Of a stretch of DNA of 23,399 bases, positions 1 through 7,436 are shown piece by piece. The position numbers were made by a program, and so were the translations under genes. The notes beneath the pieces are model-generated. The model was not told where the DNA came from and ran no database searches. It worked only from the letters and a program-made list of their open reading frames with translations. Position 1 is the stretch's first letter; the number at the start of each line of letters is the position of its first letter. The stretch is from a virus, in the IMG/VR virus record IMGVR_UViG_3300010370_003144, positions 1 to 23,399 of that record. One strand, written 5' to 3'.

Positions 1-1602
1 CCATTTGCTTGGGGTCCAATCAACAAGATTTATACTATTGCAAGTGAAGTTGATCTAGTCAATCAATTCGGTAAACCAGATGCAGACAATTACGAATACT
101 GGTTCTCAGCAGCAAACTTCTTAGCTTATGGTAATACACTCAGAGTTGTTCGTGCTAAAACCTATGGTGCTTTGAACTCTACAGCAAACGGAACAGGTCT
201 TCTTGTTCAGAATGATGATGATTACGAAGCTAATCACTCCACATATTCTACTGGTGCATATGGACAAACTGGTGGATGGGCAGCAAAATATGCTGGTACT
301 CTAGGCAACAGTTTGCTAATTTCCATGGCTGATAGAGATACATACAGCGTTTGGCCATATCGTAACGAATTTACTGCTACTCCAAACACATCAACTTATG
401 TTTCATCAAGAGGCGGTGCTAATGACGAAGTTCACATCGTTGTCGTAGACGAAGACGGTTTGTGGACAGGCGTTCCAGGTCAAGTTCTTGAGAAATATGG
501 TTTTGTTTCAAAAGCATCTGATGCTAAAGATGACAGCGGTAATTCAAACTACTACAAAGAGGTTGTCAATCGTAAGTCATTTTATGTTTGGCATCTATCA
601 CATCCAACAAATGTAGGTACAGGAACAGCGTGGGGTTCTGTTGCTAATGTTAGCTCATTCAAAACACTAACAAGCAACTGTTCAAACTCTCTGGCTGGTG
701 GTATTGTAAGTACAAATACTAACTACACTTCTGCAATTACAACCGGTTGGGATTACTTCAACAACAAAGAAACTGTTGATGTATCACTTCTGGTAACAGG
801 AACAGGTAATTCAACAATCGCTAACTATGTTATTGATAATATTGCAATCACTCGTCAAGACTGTGTTGCATTCGTATCACCAGAGAAAGCAGATGTTGTT
901 GATAACTATAACAACGAAGATATAGACGTTATTGCTTTCCGCAATACACTTACTTCAACATCTTACGGATTCTTAGATTCTGGTTACAAGTATCAGTACG
1001 ACAAGTATGCAGACACATATCGTTGGATACCACTCAATGGTGATATGGCTGGTCTGTGCGTTCGTACAGACAGCTTGCAAGATCCTTGGTATTCACCAGG
1101 TGGTTTGAATCGTGGTCAAATCAAAAATGTTGTGAAGTTAGCTTGGAATCCAAATAAGACAAAGAGAGATAACTTGTATCAAGCAAGCGTCAATCCTGTT
1201 GTTCAGTTCCCAGGCGATGGTACAGTTCTATTTGGCGACAAAACATTGTTAGCTAAACCATCAGCATTTGATCGTATCAACGTTCGTCGTTTGTTTATTG
1301 TACTAGAAAAAGCAATCTCACGTGCAGCACGTTTCTCATTGTTTGAATTCAATGATGAATTTACACGTGCCCAGTTTGTTGCTTTAGTTGAGCCATTCTT
1401 GCGTGATGTCAAAGGTCGTCGTGGTATCACAGACTTCAAAGTTGTTTGTGACGATACAAACAACACAGGTGAAGTCATTGACCGTAATGAGTTTGTTGGA
1501 GACATCTACATTAAACCTGCTCGTTCAATTAACTTTATTCAACTTAATTTTGTTGCGGTACGTACCGGCGTAAGTTTCAATGAAGTAGTTGGAGCGGTCT
1601 AA
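1..1602 (+). CDS. 18: Tail sheath protein gp18, 5'-truncated
   Basis: This is the contractile tail sheath subunit, which polymerises around the tail tube and contracts during infection. The frame is open from the first base of the window, so the gene begins upstream and 533 residues of its 3' part are present (T4 gp18 is 659 residues). The first residues read PFAWGPINKIYTIASEVDL, matching the segment of phage sheath proteins where 'GP' is followed by a strand and a 'LV..FGKP' motif. The C-terminal part (about the last 150 residues) has the conserved sheath pattern: a 'NVRRLFIVLEKAI' helix, a 'FEFND' turn, and a terminal beta strand ending 'NFIQLNFVAVRTGVSF'. The gene ends 26 bases before gp19, the usual T4-like order. 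A TTG codon at 172 is internal and is not a start. Confidence 0.93.
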   Translation, partial: PFAWGPINKIYTIASEVDLVNQFGKPDADNYEYWFSAANFLAYGNTLRVVRAKTYGALNSTANGTGLLVQNDDDYEANHSTYSTGAYGQTGGWAAKYAGTLGNSLLISMADRDTYSVWPYRNEFTATPNTSTYVSSRGGANDEVHIVVVDEDGLWTGVPGQVLEKYGFVSKASDAKDDSGNSNYYKEVVNRKSFYVWHLSHPTNVGTGTAWGSVANVSSFKTLTSNCSNSLAGGIVSTNTNYTSAITTGWDYFNNKETVDVSLLVTGTGNSTIANYVIDNIAITRQDCVAFVSPEKADVVDNYNNEDIDVIAFRNTLTSTSYGFLDSGYKYQYDKYADTYRWIPLNGDMAGLCVRTDSLQDPWYSPGGLNRGQIKNVVKLAWNPNKTKRDNLYQASVNPVVQFPGDGTVLFGDKTLLAKPSAFDRINVRRLFIVLEKAISRAARFSLFEFNDEFTRAQFVALVEPFLRDVKGRRGITDFKVVCDDTNNTGEVIDRNEFVGDIYIKPARSINFIQLNFVAVRTGVSFNEVVGAV

Positions 1603-1605
1603 ATA
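1598..1605 (+). promoter_or_regulatory. Variant T4-type late promoter before gp19
   Basis: The octamer TCTAAATA differs by one base from the T4 late promoter TATAAATA and overlaps the sheath stop codon. It ends 23 bases before the gp19 ATG, almost the same distance as the octamers before gp22 and gp23. The shared geometry is the main support; a single AT-rich octamer could arise by chance here. Confidence 0.42.
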
Positions 1606-1628
1606 AAATTACAAAAAAGGAGTAATAT

Positions 1629-2189
1629 ATGCCAGCTTTTGCTATTAATGAATTTCGTAATGTCGGTATGGCGTTTGATGGCGCAAGACCTAATTTATTT
1701 GAAGTTATTATCAATTTTCCAAACAGCATCCCAGGTGGTGCTTTATCAACAGCAAAATTAGCGTTTACATGTAAGACAGCGCAATTACCAGGTTCTACAA
1801 TTGGTGTTGCGCCTATTCAATATTTTGGACGTGAGATCAAACTTGCAGGTAATAGAACTTTTGCTGATTGGACAGTAACCGTTTTGAACGATGAAGATTT
1901 TCTTACACGTTCAACAATGGAAAAATGGATGGACGCCCTAAATGGTCATTCTAATAATGTAAGACGATTTGCTTCTGCTGCACCTGGTGCATACACTGCT
2001 GATGCTACAGTTATTCATTATTCAAAAGTAGGAGCACCACTTCGTACATATAAGTTTACAGGGATGTTCCCAACCGATATCACTCCAATCGATCTAGATT
2101 GGGGATCAAATGATACGATTGAAGAGTATTCTGTTACTTTTGCATATCAGTGGTGGGAAGCAACCGGCGTTGGTGGCGCAGTAGGCTAA
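1629..2189 (+). CDS. 19: Tail tube protein gp19
   Basis: This 186-residue protein forms the inner tube of the contractile tail, through which DNA passes. It is slightly longer than T4 gp19 (163 residues). It has the family layout: an N-terminal 'RPNLFEVIINFP' strand, a 'CKTAQLPGSTIG' turn, a 'DWTVTVLNDEDFLTR' strand-helix segment, and a C-terminal 'YKFTGMFPTDI' strand followed by 'EYSVTFAYQWWE'. The ATG at 1629 follows a clear Shine-Dalgarno sequence (AAGGAG, 1617-1622). It lies directly downstream of the sheath gene and before the portal gene, and an intrinsic terminator follows. A second protein with the same architecture is encoded at 8856. Confidence 0.94.
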   Translation: MPAFAINEFRNVGMAFDGARPNLFEVIINFPNSIPGGALSTAKLAFTCKTAQLPGSTIGVAPIQYFGREIKLAGNRTFADWTVTVLNDEDFLTRSTMEKWMDALNGHSNNVRRFASAAPGAYTADATVIHYSKVGAPLRTYKFTGMFPTDITPIDLDWGSNDTIEEYSVTFAYQWWEATGVGGAVG

Positions 2190-2215
2190 AAGTGGAGGGA
2201 AATCCTCTACTTTTT
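2189..2215 (+). terminator. Intrinsic terminator after gp19
   Basis: A 10-bp stem (arms 2189-2198 and 2204-2213, one G-U pair) encloses a 5-base loop and runs into a short T tract (2211-2215). It starts at the last base of the gp19 stop codon and lies in the 52-base gap before the portal gene. It probably gives excess sheath and tube transcript relative to portal, since only 12 portal copies are needed per virion. That role is inference. Confidence 0.7.
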
Positions 2216-2241
2216 ATTATACAATGAAAGGATAATTTGGC

Positions 2242-3933
2242 GTGGCTATTAAGCTATTTGGCTTCACATTGGGTTCGAAAGATGTTGTTCAGAAAGAAAA
2301 ACCTGAACAACAATCTTTCGTTCTTCCTTCCGCAGCACAATTAGATGACGGCGCTGTTACCATTACGCAAAATGCGTATTATGGTACCTATGTTGACTTA
2401 GAAGGTTCAGTCCGTAATGAGATTGAACTCATTACCCGTTATCGTGAAATGTCTAATCATCCAGAGTGTCAGATGGCGATTGATGAAATTGTCAATGAAG
2501 CTATCACACACGATGACCGTGGCAAAGTAGTTGACGTTGTTTTAGACAATCTCAAACAACCAGAATCAATCAAGAAAAAAATTATTGAAGAGTTTGATAA
2601 CATTCAAAAGATGTTGAACTTCAATAATCTAGCAGATGATTTATTCAAACGTTGGTACATTGATGGTCGCATGTTCTATCATGTGGTAGTCAATGACAAA
2701 AATCCAAAAGAAGGCATTCAAGAATTACGCTATATTGATCCACGTAAAATTCGTAAAGTACGTGAGGTCAAAAAAGAAAGAGATCCAAAAACAGGTGCTT
2801 TAGTTGTTGATTCTGTTGCAGAATACTACGTGTTCAATGATCGTGGTACAACAACTCAAACATTTACCGCAAATGTAACACAAGGTCTTCGTATTGCACC
2901 AGAATCTATTATCAATATCAATTCTGGCTTGATGGACGCAAAGAATACTTTTGTTATTTCATATCTACATAAAGCAATCAAGCCACTCAATCAGTTACGT
3001 ATGATTGAAGATGCGATTGTTATCTATCGTATTTCACGTGCGCCAGAGCGCCGTATTTTCTATATTGACGTTGGTAATTTGCCAAAAGGTAAAGCAGAAC
3101 AATATCTGCGTGACATCATGATCAAGTATCGTAACAAAATGGTATACGATGCAAACACAGGTGAACTACGTGATGAGCGTAAGCACATGTCGATGTTAGA
3201 AGATTTCTGGTTACCTCGTCGTGAAGGTGGTAAAGGTACAGAGATCACTACATTACCAGCAGGACAAAACTTGGGTGAATTGGAAGATGTTAAATACTTC
3301 CAGAAAAAACTTCTTCAGTCATTGAACGTACCATATTCACGCCTTGAATCACAAGAAGGTGGTTTAGCTGGTTTAGGTCGTTCACAAGAAGTAACACGTG
3401 ATGAATTAAAATTTGCCAAATTTGTTGTTCGTCTACGTAATAAGTTTTCACAACTATTTGATGAAGCACTCAAAATTCAATTAGTTCTAAAAGGTATTTG
3501 TACACGTGAAGAGTGGGATCAATTCAAAGAAGACATTTATTATGACTTCCGTAAAGATAATAATTTCACTGAACTCCGTGAAGCAGAACTGTTACAAAAC
3601 AGATTGCAAATGGTAGGTATGGTTGATCCATTTGTTGGTCGTTATTTCTCCAATCAATATGTCATGAATAAGATATTGATGATGACAGAAGAAGAGATTG
3701 AAGAAATGCAAGAAGAAATAAAAGAAGAAAAAGATACTCTTCCGCCAGAGATGCAAGGTCCTATGGCAATGCAACAAGCGCAAGCTGAACAAGATCAACA
3801 AGCTGCTGCGGCTGCACAAACACCGCCACAAGACAACACAATAGATAGTGAAGATCAAACTGAATCATTGACACCTCAACTTGATGACGAAGTAAACAAG
3901 TCAGTGGTTAGTATAAATAATAGACGCAGATAA
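2242..3933 (+). CDS. 20: Portal vertex protein gp20
   Basis: The portal protein forms the 12-subunit ring at one capsid vertex that nucleates head assembly and is the DNA entry channel. The product has 563 residues (T4 gp20 is 524). Family hallmarks are visible: 'RYREMSNHPECQMAIDEIVNEA' early, 'FDNIQKMLNF' and 'FKRWYIDGRMFYHVVV' in the clip/wing region, 'LRYIDPRKIRKVREV', 'YRISRAPERRIFYIDVGNLPK', then 'LPRREGGKGTEITTLP' and 'YSRLE'. The C-terminal tail is rich in Glu, Gln and Ala. The start is GTG at 2242, chosen because AAGGA (2228-2232) sits nine bases upstream and the downstream sequence begins with the family's hydrophobic N-terminus. A late promoter for the next gene lies inside the last codons. 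Confidence 0.95.
   Translation: MAIKLFGFTLGSKDVVQKEKPEQQSFVLPSAAQLDDGAVTITQNAYYGTYVDLEGSVRNEIELITRYREMSNHPECQMAIDEIVNEAITHDDRGKVVDVVLDNLKQPESIKKKIIEEFDNIQKMLNFNNLADDLFKRWYIDGRMFYHVVVNDKNPKEGIQELRYIDPRKIRKVREVKKERDPKTGALVVDSVAEYYVFNDRGTTTQTFTANVTQGLRIAPESIININSGLMDAKNTFVISYLHKAIKPLNQLRMIEDAIVIYRISRAPERRIFYIDVGNLPKGKAEQYLRDIMIKYRNKMVYDANTGELRDERKHMSMLEDFWLPRREGGKGTEITTLPAGQNLGELEDVKYFQKKLLQSLNVPYSRLESQEGGLAGLGRSQEVTRDELKFAKFVVRLRNKFSQLFDEALKIQLVLKGICTREEWDQFKEDIYYDFRKDNNFTELREAELLQNRLQMVGMVDPFVGRYFSNQYVMNKILMMTEEEIEEMQEEIKEEKDTLPPEMQGPMAMQQAQAEQDQQAAAAAQTPPQDNTIDSEDQTESLTPQLDDEVNKSVVSINNRRR
3912..3919 (+). promoter_or_regulatory. T4-type late promoter inside the end of gp20
   Basis: The sequence is a perfect TATAAATA, the element read by T4 gp55-type late RNA polymerase. 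It lies in the last codons of the portal gene and 25 bases before the gp67 ATG (3945), with AAAGG (3935-3939) between as the ribosome site. It would drive the prohead core and protease genes independently of portal transcription. Confidence 0.72.
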
Positions 3934-3944
3934 GAAAGGTTATT

Positions 3945-4148
3945 ATGAATATTCAAGATATTATCAACAATGTTGCTGCAGGTGATAGTGTAGCAGCAAA
4001 AGAAAGTATAGAAAATGCATTATCAGCGAAAGCGTTCGATGCGCTCCAGGTCCGTAAGCAAGAAATCGCTTCAACTCTTTTTGGCGGGCAAAACCAAGAA
4101 GCTGAAGAAAACGCAAATAACGAAGATACCGAAGAAGTAGCGGAATAA
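3945..4148 (+). CDS. 67: Prohead core protein, gp67-like
   Basis: This 67-residue acidic protein occupies the position of T4 gene 67, directly after the portal gene. T4 gp67 (80 residues) is an internal prohead core component that is degraded by the gp21 protease during maturation. As in gp67, a short helical N-terminal half ('INNVAAGDSVAAKESIENAL', 'AFDALQVRKQEIASTLFG') is followed by an acidic tail of mainly Glu, Asp and Asn. The start has AAAGG (3935-3939) five bases upstream. The stop overlaps the next gene's ATG (TAATG). The assignment rests on position, size and composition as much as on residue identity. Confidence 0.75.
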   Translation: MNIQDIINNVAAGDSVAAKESIENALSAKAFDALQVRKQEIASTLFGGQNQEAEENANNEDTEEVAE

Positions 4149-4819
4149 TGAAATCTTTATTAGAGTTCAAACATATTGTTGAAGAAGAAAAAGCTGACTA
4201 TTCAAAGTTAGATACTCTTGTTCGTGCAGGTTTGGCTAATAAAGCACAGCTCCAGCGCATTCACAAAATTATGGACAAGATGGGCGAAGAACGTCCTGTG
4301 TTCAATAGTGCTGATCGTGAGATCATGCGTAATCTTTTCAACCGTATGGCTGATTTGATTACAAGCAACAAACAAATTTACACCAGAGCAAGACAAGCTG
4401 TACGTGAAGATTTGAATGAAGCAAAAGCAGACAGCGTTGGAAGCGCATCTTCTTTGGTGCCAGATCCTCCTGCTGTTATGGTAATCAAAAGAAAAGCGGT
4501 AAGATTATATCCAGATGGAACTAGAGTTGCTCTTTATTGGAGTGACAAACTTAAAAAATATTTTAGCGTTCCATATGGACCTGCTTTAGATGCTACAATT
4601 CAAGCAGAAGAATACGTCAAAGAATTTTTAGAAGCAGATGAAATTGCTCTAAATGACGGTAATAATATATCTGTTGCAGAAGAAACAAAAGAGATGTTCA
4701 TTGGTGTCTATGAGAGATTAGACGAAGAGAATAAAGAATATTTTTGGAATCAACTAACAGAATCAGTTTCAACGTTTGGAAAACTCTATGAATTTTGTAG
4801 AACTAATTCTTCAGAATAA
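4148..4819 (+). CDS. Conserved phage protein of unknown function in the head operon
   Basis: I do not recognise a named family. The 223-residue product is charged and probably two-part. The N-terminal ~95 residues are helical ('LVRAGLANKAQLQRIHKIMDKM', 'DREIMRNLFNRMADLI'), and a linker follows ('SASSLVPDPP'). Next comes a short beta-looking segment with 'AVRLYPDGTRVALYWSDKLK', then an acidic helical C-terminus. It has no signal peptide or membrane segment. It starts at an ATG that overlaps the gp67-like stop codon (TAATG), so it is probably translationally coupled. Its 3' end overlaps the gp68-like gene by 32 bases. Lying between the two prohead core genes, it may be a core or head-assembly accessory protein; this is inference from location only. 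Confidence 0.8.
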   Translation: MKSLLEFKHIVEEEKADYSKLDTLVRAGLANKAQLQRIHKIMDKMGEERPVFNSADREIMRNLFNRMADLITSNKQIYTRARQAVREDLNEAKADSVGSASSLVPDPPAVMVIKRKAVRLYPDGTRVALYWSDKLKKYFSVPYGPALDATIQAEEYVKEFLEADEIALNDGNNISVAEETKEMFIGVYERLDEENKEYFWNQLTESVSTFGKLYEFCRTNSSE

Positions 4820-5249
4820 ATTAGACGAAGCCAAAGAACTCATCTTTGAAAAATTAGATGAGATAGCTTCTTACAAACTTGAAGAAGTCAAGCCATTTGT
4901 TGTTGACGAAATGTTTGAAGAGATTGAAGTTGACGAAGAAGTATTAGAAGAAGCTGCAAAGAAACGAAACCCAAATATCGTAAAGATGGGTAGAGTTCAA
5001 AAGATTCGTCGCCGTATCCGTCGTAATAAAAAAGGTAGAATTGTCGTACAAAAAAATGTACGTAGATCAGCAATCAAAGGTTATCGTTTGTCTGGCAATA
5101 CCGTAAAGCGTATACCAGCAACAACAAGATTACGTAAAGCACGTTTACTGAAACGTGCATGGAAAACAACAAGAAGAGCAAAACTTAGACGTACATTGAT
5201 GAAGAGAAAGATGTCAATGCGCCGTCGTAAATCTATGGGACTAAGATAA
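4788..5249 (+). CDS. 68: Prohead core protein, gp68-like, with very basic C-terminus
   Basis: This 153-residue protein is strikingly bipolar. Residues 1-60 are acidic and helical ('LDEAKELIFEKLDEIA', 'FEEIEVDEEVLEEAAK'). From about residue 62 onward the chain is almost entirely Arg/Lys-rich, with 'VRRSAIKGYRLSGNTVKRIP' and a C-terminal 'RKRKMSMRRRKSMGLR'-type tail. Its place between the gp67-like gene and gp21, and the acidic start, match T4 gp68, an internal core protein needed for correct head shape. The ATG at 4788 (MNFVELIL) is preferred to the in-frame TTG at 4776, since MNF begins the conserved N-terminal helix. It overlaps the preceding gene by 32 bases. The basic tail could bind scaffold or nucleic acid (inference). 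Confidence 0.72.
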   Translation: MNFVELILQNKLDEAKELIFEKLDEIASYKLEEVKPFVVDEMFEEIEVDEEVLEEAAKKRNPNIVKMGRVQKIRRRIRRNKKGRIVVQKNVRRSAIKGYRLSGNTVKRIPATTRLRKARLLKRAWKTTRRAKLRRTLMKRKMSMRRRKSMGLR

Positions 5250-5250
5250 A

Positions 5251-5613
5251 ATGCCATTTGAAATTACTAACACATTACGAGGCTCATCAATTGTTCGTGC
5301 AGTTGACGCCGGAACGTATACAATTACTCTTAATAATTTAAGAGCAAACGCTACAACTGAAACCGTTACTGCTGCTGATATTAAACATGTCTTATGGTCA
5401 ACAAATGGTAGTATTCGCATCATAAGAAATGGTGTTCCTCTATTAGCATTACAAAATGGAGGCGATATGGACTTTGATTCTTACGGATACTCAGTCGCAA
5501 ATAATAATACTCAAAGCATTGTAATAGAAATTAATACTGGCGGAACTGCAATTCTTCATCTGGCTAAGTATGCAACTTATAATGTTGATCCATACACAGG
5601 AGTAACCATCTAA
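5251..5613 (+). CDS. Small beta-rich phage protein of unknown function
   Basis: I do not recognise this 120-residue protein. It is rich in Thr, Asn, Ile and Val, with alternating patterns that suggest a beta-sandwich ('TYTITLNNLRANATTETV', 'SIRIIRNGVPLLALQNG', 'SIVIEINTGGTAILHLAKYA'). There are no cysteines, no signal peptide and no membrane segment. It begins one base after the gp68-like stop codon, and its own stop overlaps the gp21 ATG (TAATG). Its place inside the head operon and its fold-like composition would fit a small virion decoration or head-stabilising protein, but no residue motif proves this. Confidence 0.78.
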   Translation: MPFEITNTLRGSSIVRAVDAGTYTITLNNLRANATTETVTAADIKHVLWSTNGSIRIIRNGVPLLALQNGGDMDFDSYGYSVANNNTQSIVIEINTGGTAILHLAKYATYNVDPYTGVTI

Positions 5614-6263
5614 TGAAACTCATCAAAGAACATATTGAAGAAGTAAGATATCTTACCGAAAAAACAGAAGACGGTAAAAAACAAATGTACATTGAAGGCA
5701 TCTTTCTTGTTGGCGATGCAGTCAATCGCAACAATCGTATGTACAAAATGGATACTCTGCGTAATGAAGTTGCACGATATACAAAAGACCTTATTGAGTC
5801 AAATCGTGCGCTTGGCGAACTAGGACATCCAGATACACCATCACTCAATCTTGAACGTGTATCTCACAAAATCGTTAGCCTCAAAGAGAACGGAAATACT
5901 TTTGTAGGTAAAGCATTGATTATGGAAACACCTTATGGACAGATTGCTAAAAATCTGATTGATTCCGGTGTGAATCTAGGTGTTTCTTCACGTGCCCTCG
6001 GTTCCGTTGTAATGACTAAAGAGGGTTACAATTTGGTTCAAGATGATTTGCGTCTTGCGACAGCAGCAGATATTGTTGCCGATCCTTCAGCACCAGGAGC
6101 TTTTGTTCAGGGCATTATGGAAAACAAAGAATGGATGTATGTTGAAGGTCGTTTTGTTGAGTCACACATAGACTACGCTAAAAAACAGATTCGTCAAGCA
6201 TCTCGTAAAGATATTGAGTCCGTTGGACTTCAACTTTTCGAAAACTTCCTACGAAAACTTTAA
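5613..6263 (+). CDS. 21: Prohead core maturation protease gp21
   Basis: This serine protease sits in the prohead, cleaves the major capsid and core proteins after (I/L)XE-type sites, and then digests itself. The product has 216 residues, close to T4 gp21 (212). The expected catalytic elements are visible: the His in 'LGELGHPDTPSLNL' (His72), then beta strands 'KIVSLKENGNTFVGKALI' and 'METPYGQIAKNLIDSG', and the Ser in 'LGVSSRALGSV' (Ser125/Ser126). The ATG overlaps the previous stop (TAATG) and has AGGAG (5599-5603) upstream. It directly precedes the scaffold gene, as in all T4-like phages. Confidence 0.93.
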   Translation: MKLIKEHIEEVRYLTEKTEDGKKQMYIEGIFLVGDAVNRNNRMYKMDTLRNEVARYTKDLIESNRALGELGHPDTPSLNLERVSHKIVSLKENGNTFVGKALIMETPYGQIAKNLIDSGVNLGVSSRALGSVVMTKEGYNLVQDDLRLATAADIVADPSAPGAFVQGIMENKEWMYVEGRFVESHIDYAKKQIRQASRKDIESVGLQLFENFLRKL

Positions 6264-6266
6264 ATT

Positions 6267-6274
6267 TATAAATA
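6267..6274 (+). promoter_or_regulatory. T4-type late promoter before gp22
   Basis: The sequence is a perfect TATAAATA just after the gp21 stop codon, 22 bases before the gp22 ATG. AAGGAG (6284-6289) lies between as the ribosome site. Sequence and spacing match T4 late promoters, which are used by RNA polymerase carrying gp55. Confidence 0.85.
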
Positions 6275-6296
6275 AGAAATCATAAGGAGATATTCA

Positions 6297-7412
6297 ATGG
6301 CAACAAACAAACTAATGGAAGCAGCGGCAGAAATTCTTGCAGCAAGCAAGTCTTCGGCTCCTGGTATGCCAATGCCTAAGTTACAGCACGACACTCCAGG
6401 CAATTCTGGAACACCTGAAGACTTGGGCGGTCCAACACCACAAAACAACAAACCAAGTGATGATTCTAATAAACTTTCTATGAAAGCTAAAGACACAGCT
6501 GGTTCTAACAAATCTTCATTGAACATGAAGCCATCAGCAGCATCGGCAGATGTTCAGCTTGGCGATAAGAACATGCGTCCTGGTTCAGGCACAAACATGA
6601 TGCCTGAAGAAGAGCATAAAAAAGGTAAAGATGTTGAAGATGAAGAGGATGATGACGATGATGAAGTTGAAAAGATGAAAGGCAAAATGAAAGAAGATAT
6701 TGACTCTCTTTTTGCTGATGACAAAACCATCTCTGAAGACTTCAAATCAAGAGCAGCTACTATTTTTGAAGCACGTGTATTTGACCGTGTTGCTCAAATT
6801 CAAGAACAACTGGAAGCAGAATATGCTGGTCAGTTAGTTGAAGCTGTGGAAATCATCAAACAAGAACTGACAGAAAAAGTAGACGATTACCTCAACTACG
6901 TAGTTGAGCAGTGGATGGAAGAAAACGAAATCGCAGTTGAAAGCGGCCTACGTTCCGAAATCACAGAAGACTTTATTGCTGGTCTACGTAATCTGTTTGC
7001 CGAAAATTACATCAATGTTCCAGAAGACAAAGTTGACCTTGTAGAAGAACTTGCTTCTAAGGTTGAAGAACTGGAAGAAAAATTGAACGAAGAAATTGAA
7101 ACTAACATTCAGTATAAAAAACAACTTACTGAAGCAGTCAAAGTACAACTCGTAAATGAAGTATGCGAAGGTCTCACAGCAACTCAAGTTGAAAAGATCA
7201 AAGCACTCGCAGAGAGTGTTGAATTCTCCACAGAGGAAGAGTTCGTAGAAAAACTTGAAACAATTCGTGAGAATTACTTCCCATCTGGCATGAAAAAAGC
7301 CAATGCAGCACAACTTCACGAAACAGTTGAAGACGATGGTAGCGATAAAAAAGTATCTGCTGACCCATACGTTGCTTCGGTTGCACAAGCAATTTCTAAA
7401 ATCAAAATTTAA
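6297..7412 (+). CDS. 22: Prohead scaffold (core) protein gp22
   Basis: This is the main internal scaffold around which the capsid shell assembles; it is removed by gp21 proteolysis. The 371-residue product is longer than T4 gp22 (269). Order of regions: a short helical N-terminus ('LMEAAAEILAASK'); a low-complexity Pro/Ser/Asn/Lys stretch to about residue 100; an acidic run at 112-125 (Asp/Glu almost without break); then a long helical, coiled-coil-prone C-terminal two thirds ('FEARVFDRVAQIQEQLEAEY', 'VEELASKVEELEEKLNEEIE'). It lies between the protease and the major capsid gene. A perfect late promoter and AAGGAG precede it. The extra length comes mostly from the disordered N-terminal region. 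Confidence 0.92.
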   Translation: MATNKLMEAAAEILAASKSSAPGMPMPKLQHDTPGNSGTPEDLGGPTPQNNKPSDDSNKLSMKAKDTAGSNKSSLNMKPSAASADVQLGDKNMRPGSGTNMMPEEEHKKGKDVEDEEDDDDDEVEKMKGKMKEDIDSLFADDKTISEDFKSRAATIFEARVFDRVAQIQEQLEAEYAGQLVEAVEIIKQELTEKVDDYLNYVVEQWMEENEIAVESGLRSEITEDFIAGLRNLFAENYINVPEDKVDLVEELASKVEELEEKLNEEIETNIQYKKQLTEAVKVQLVNEVCEGLTATQVEKIKALAESVEFSTEEEFVEKLETIRENYFPSGMKKANAAQLHETVEDDGSDKKVSADPYVASVAQAISKIKI

Positions 7413-7415
7413 ATA
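7408..7415 (+). promoter_or_regulatory. Variant late promoter before gp23
   Basis: TTTAAATA differs by one base from the T4 late consensus, overlaps the gp22 stop codon and ends 21 bases before the gp23 ATG, with AAGGAG (7423-7428) between. Major capsid protein needs very high expression, so a promoter here is expected. The one mismatch leaves some doubt. Confidence 0.52.
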
Positions 7416-7436
7416 ATAACAAAAGGAGATACACAA

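Noticed and set aside
172-174. TTG as the start of a 476-residue sheath protein
   Set aside because: The reading frame is open to base 1 and the residues before 172 match the sheath family, so the gene is cut by the window edge.
6554-6745. Minus-strand reading frame with a serine run
   Set aside because: It is the mirror of the acidic Asp/Glu run in gp22 and has no start signals of its own.
6984-7436. Minus-strand 150-residue reading frame rich in Phe and Cys
   Set aside because: It lies antisense to the helical part of gp22; its composition is that expected from the reverse of Glu/Lys codons, and gp22 is clearly the real gene.
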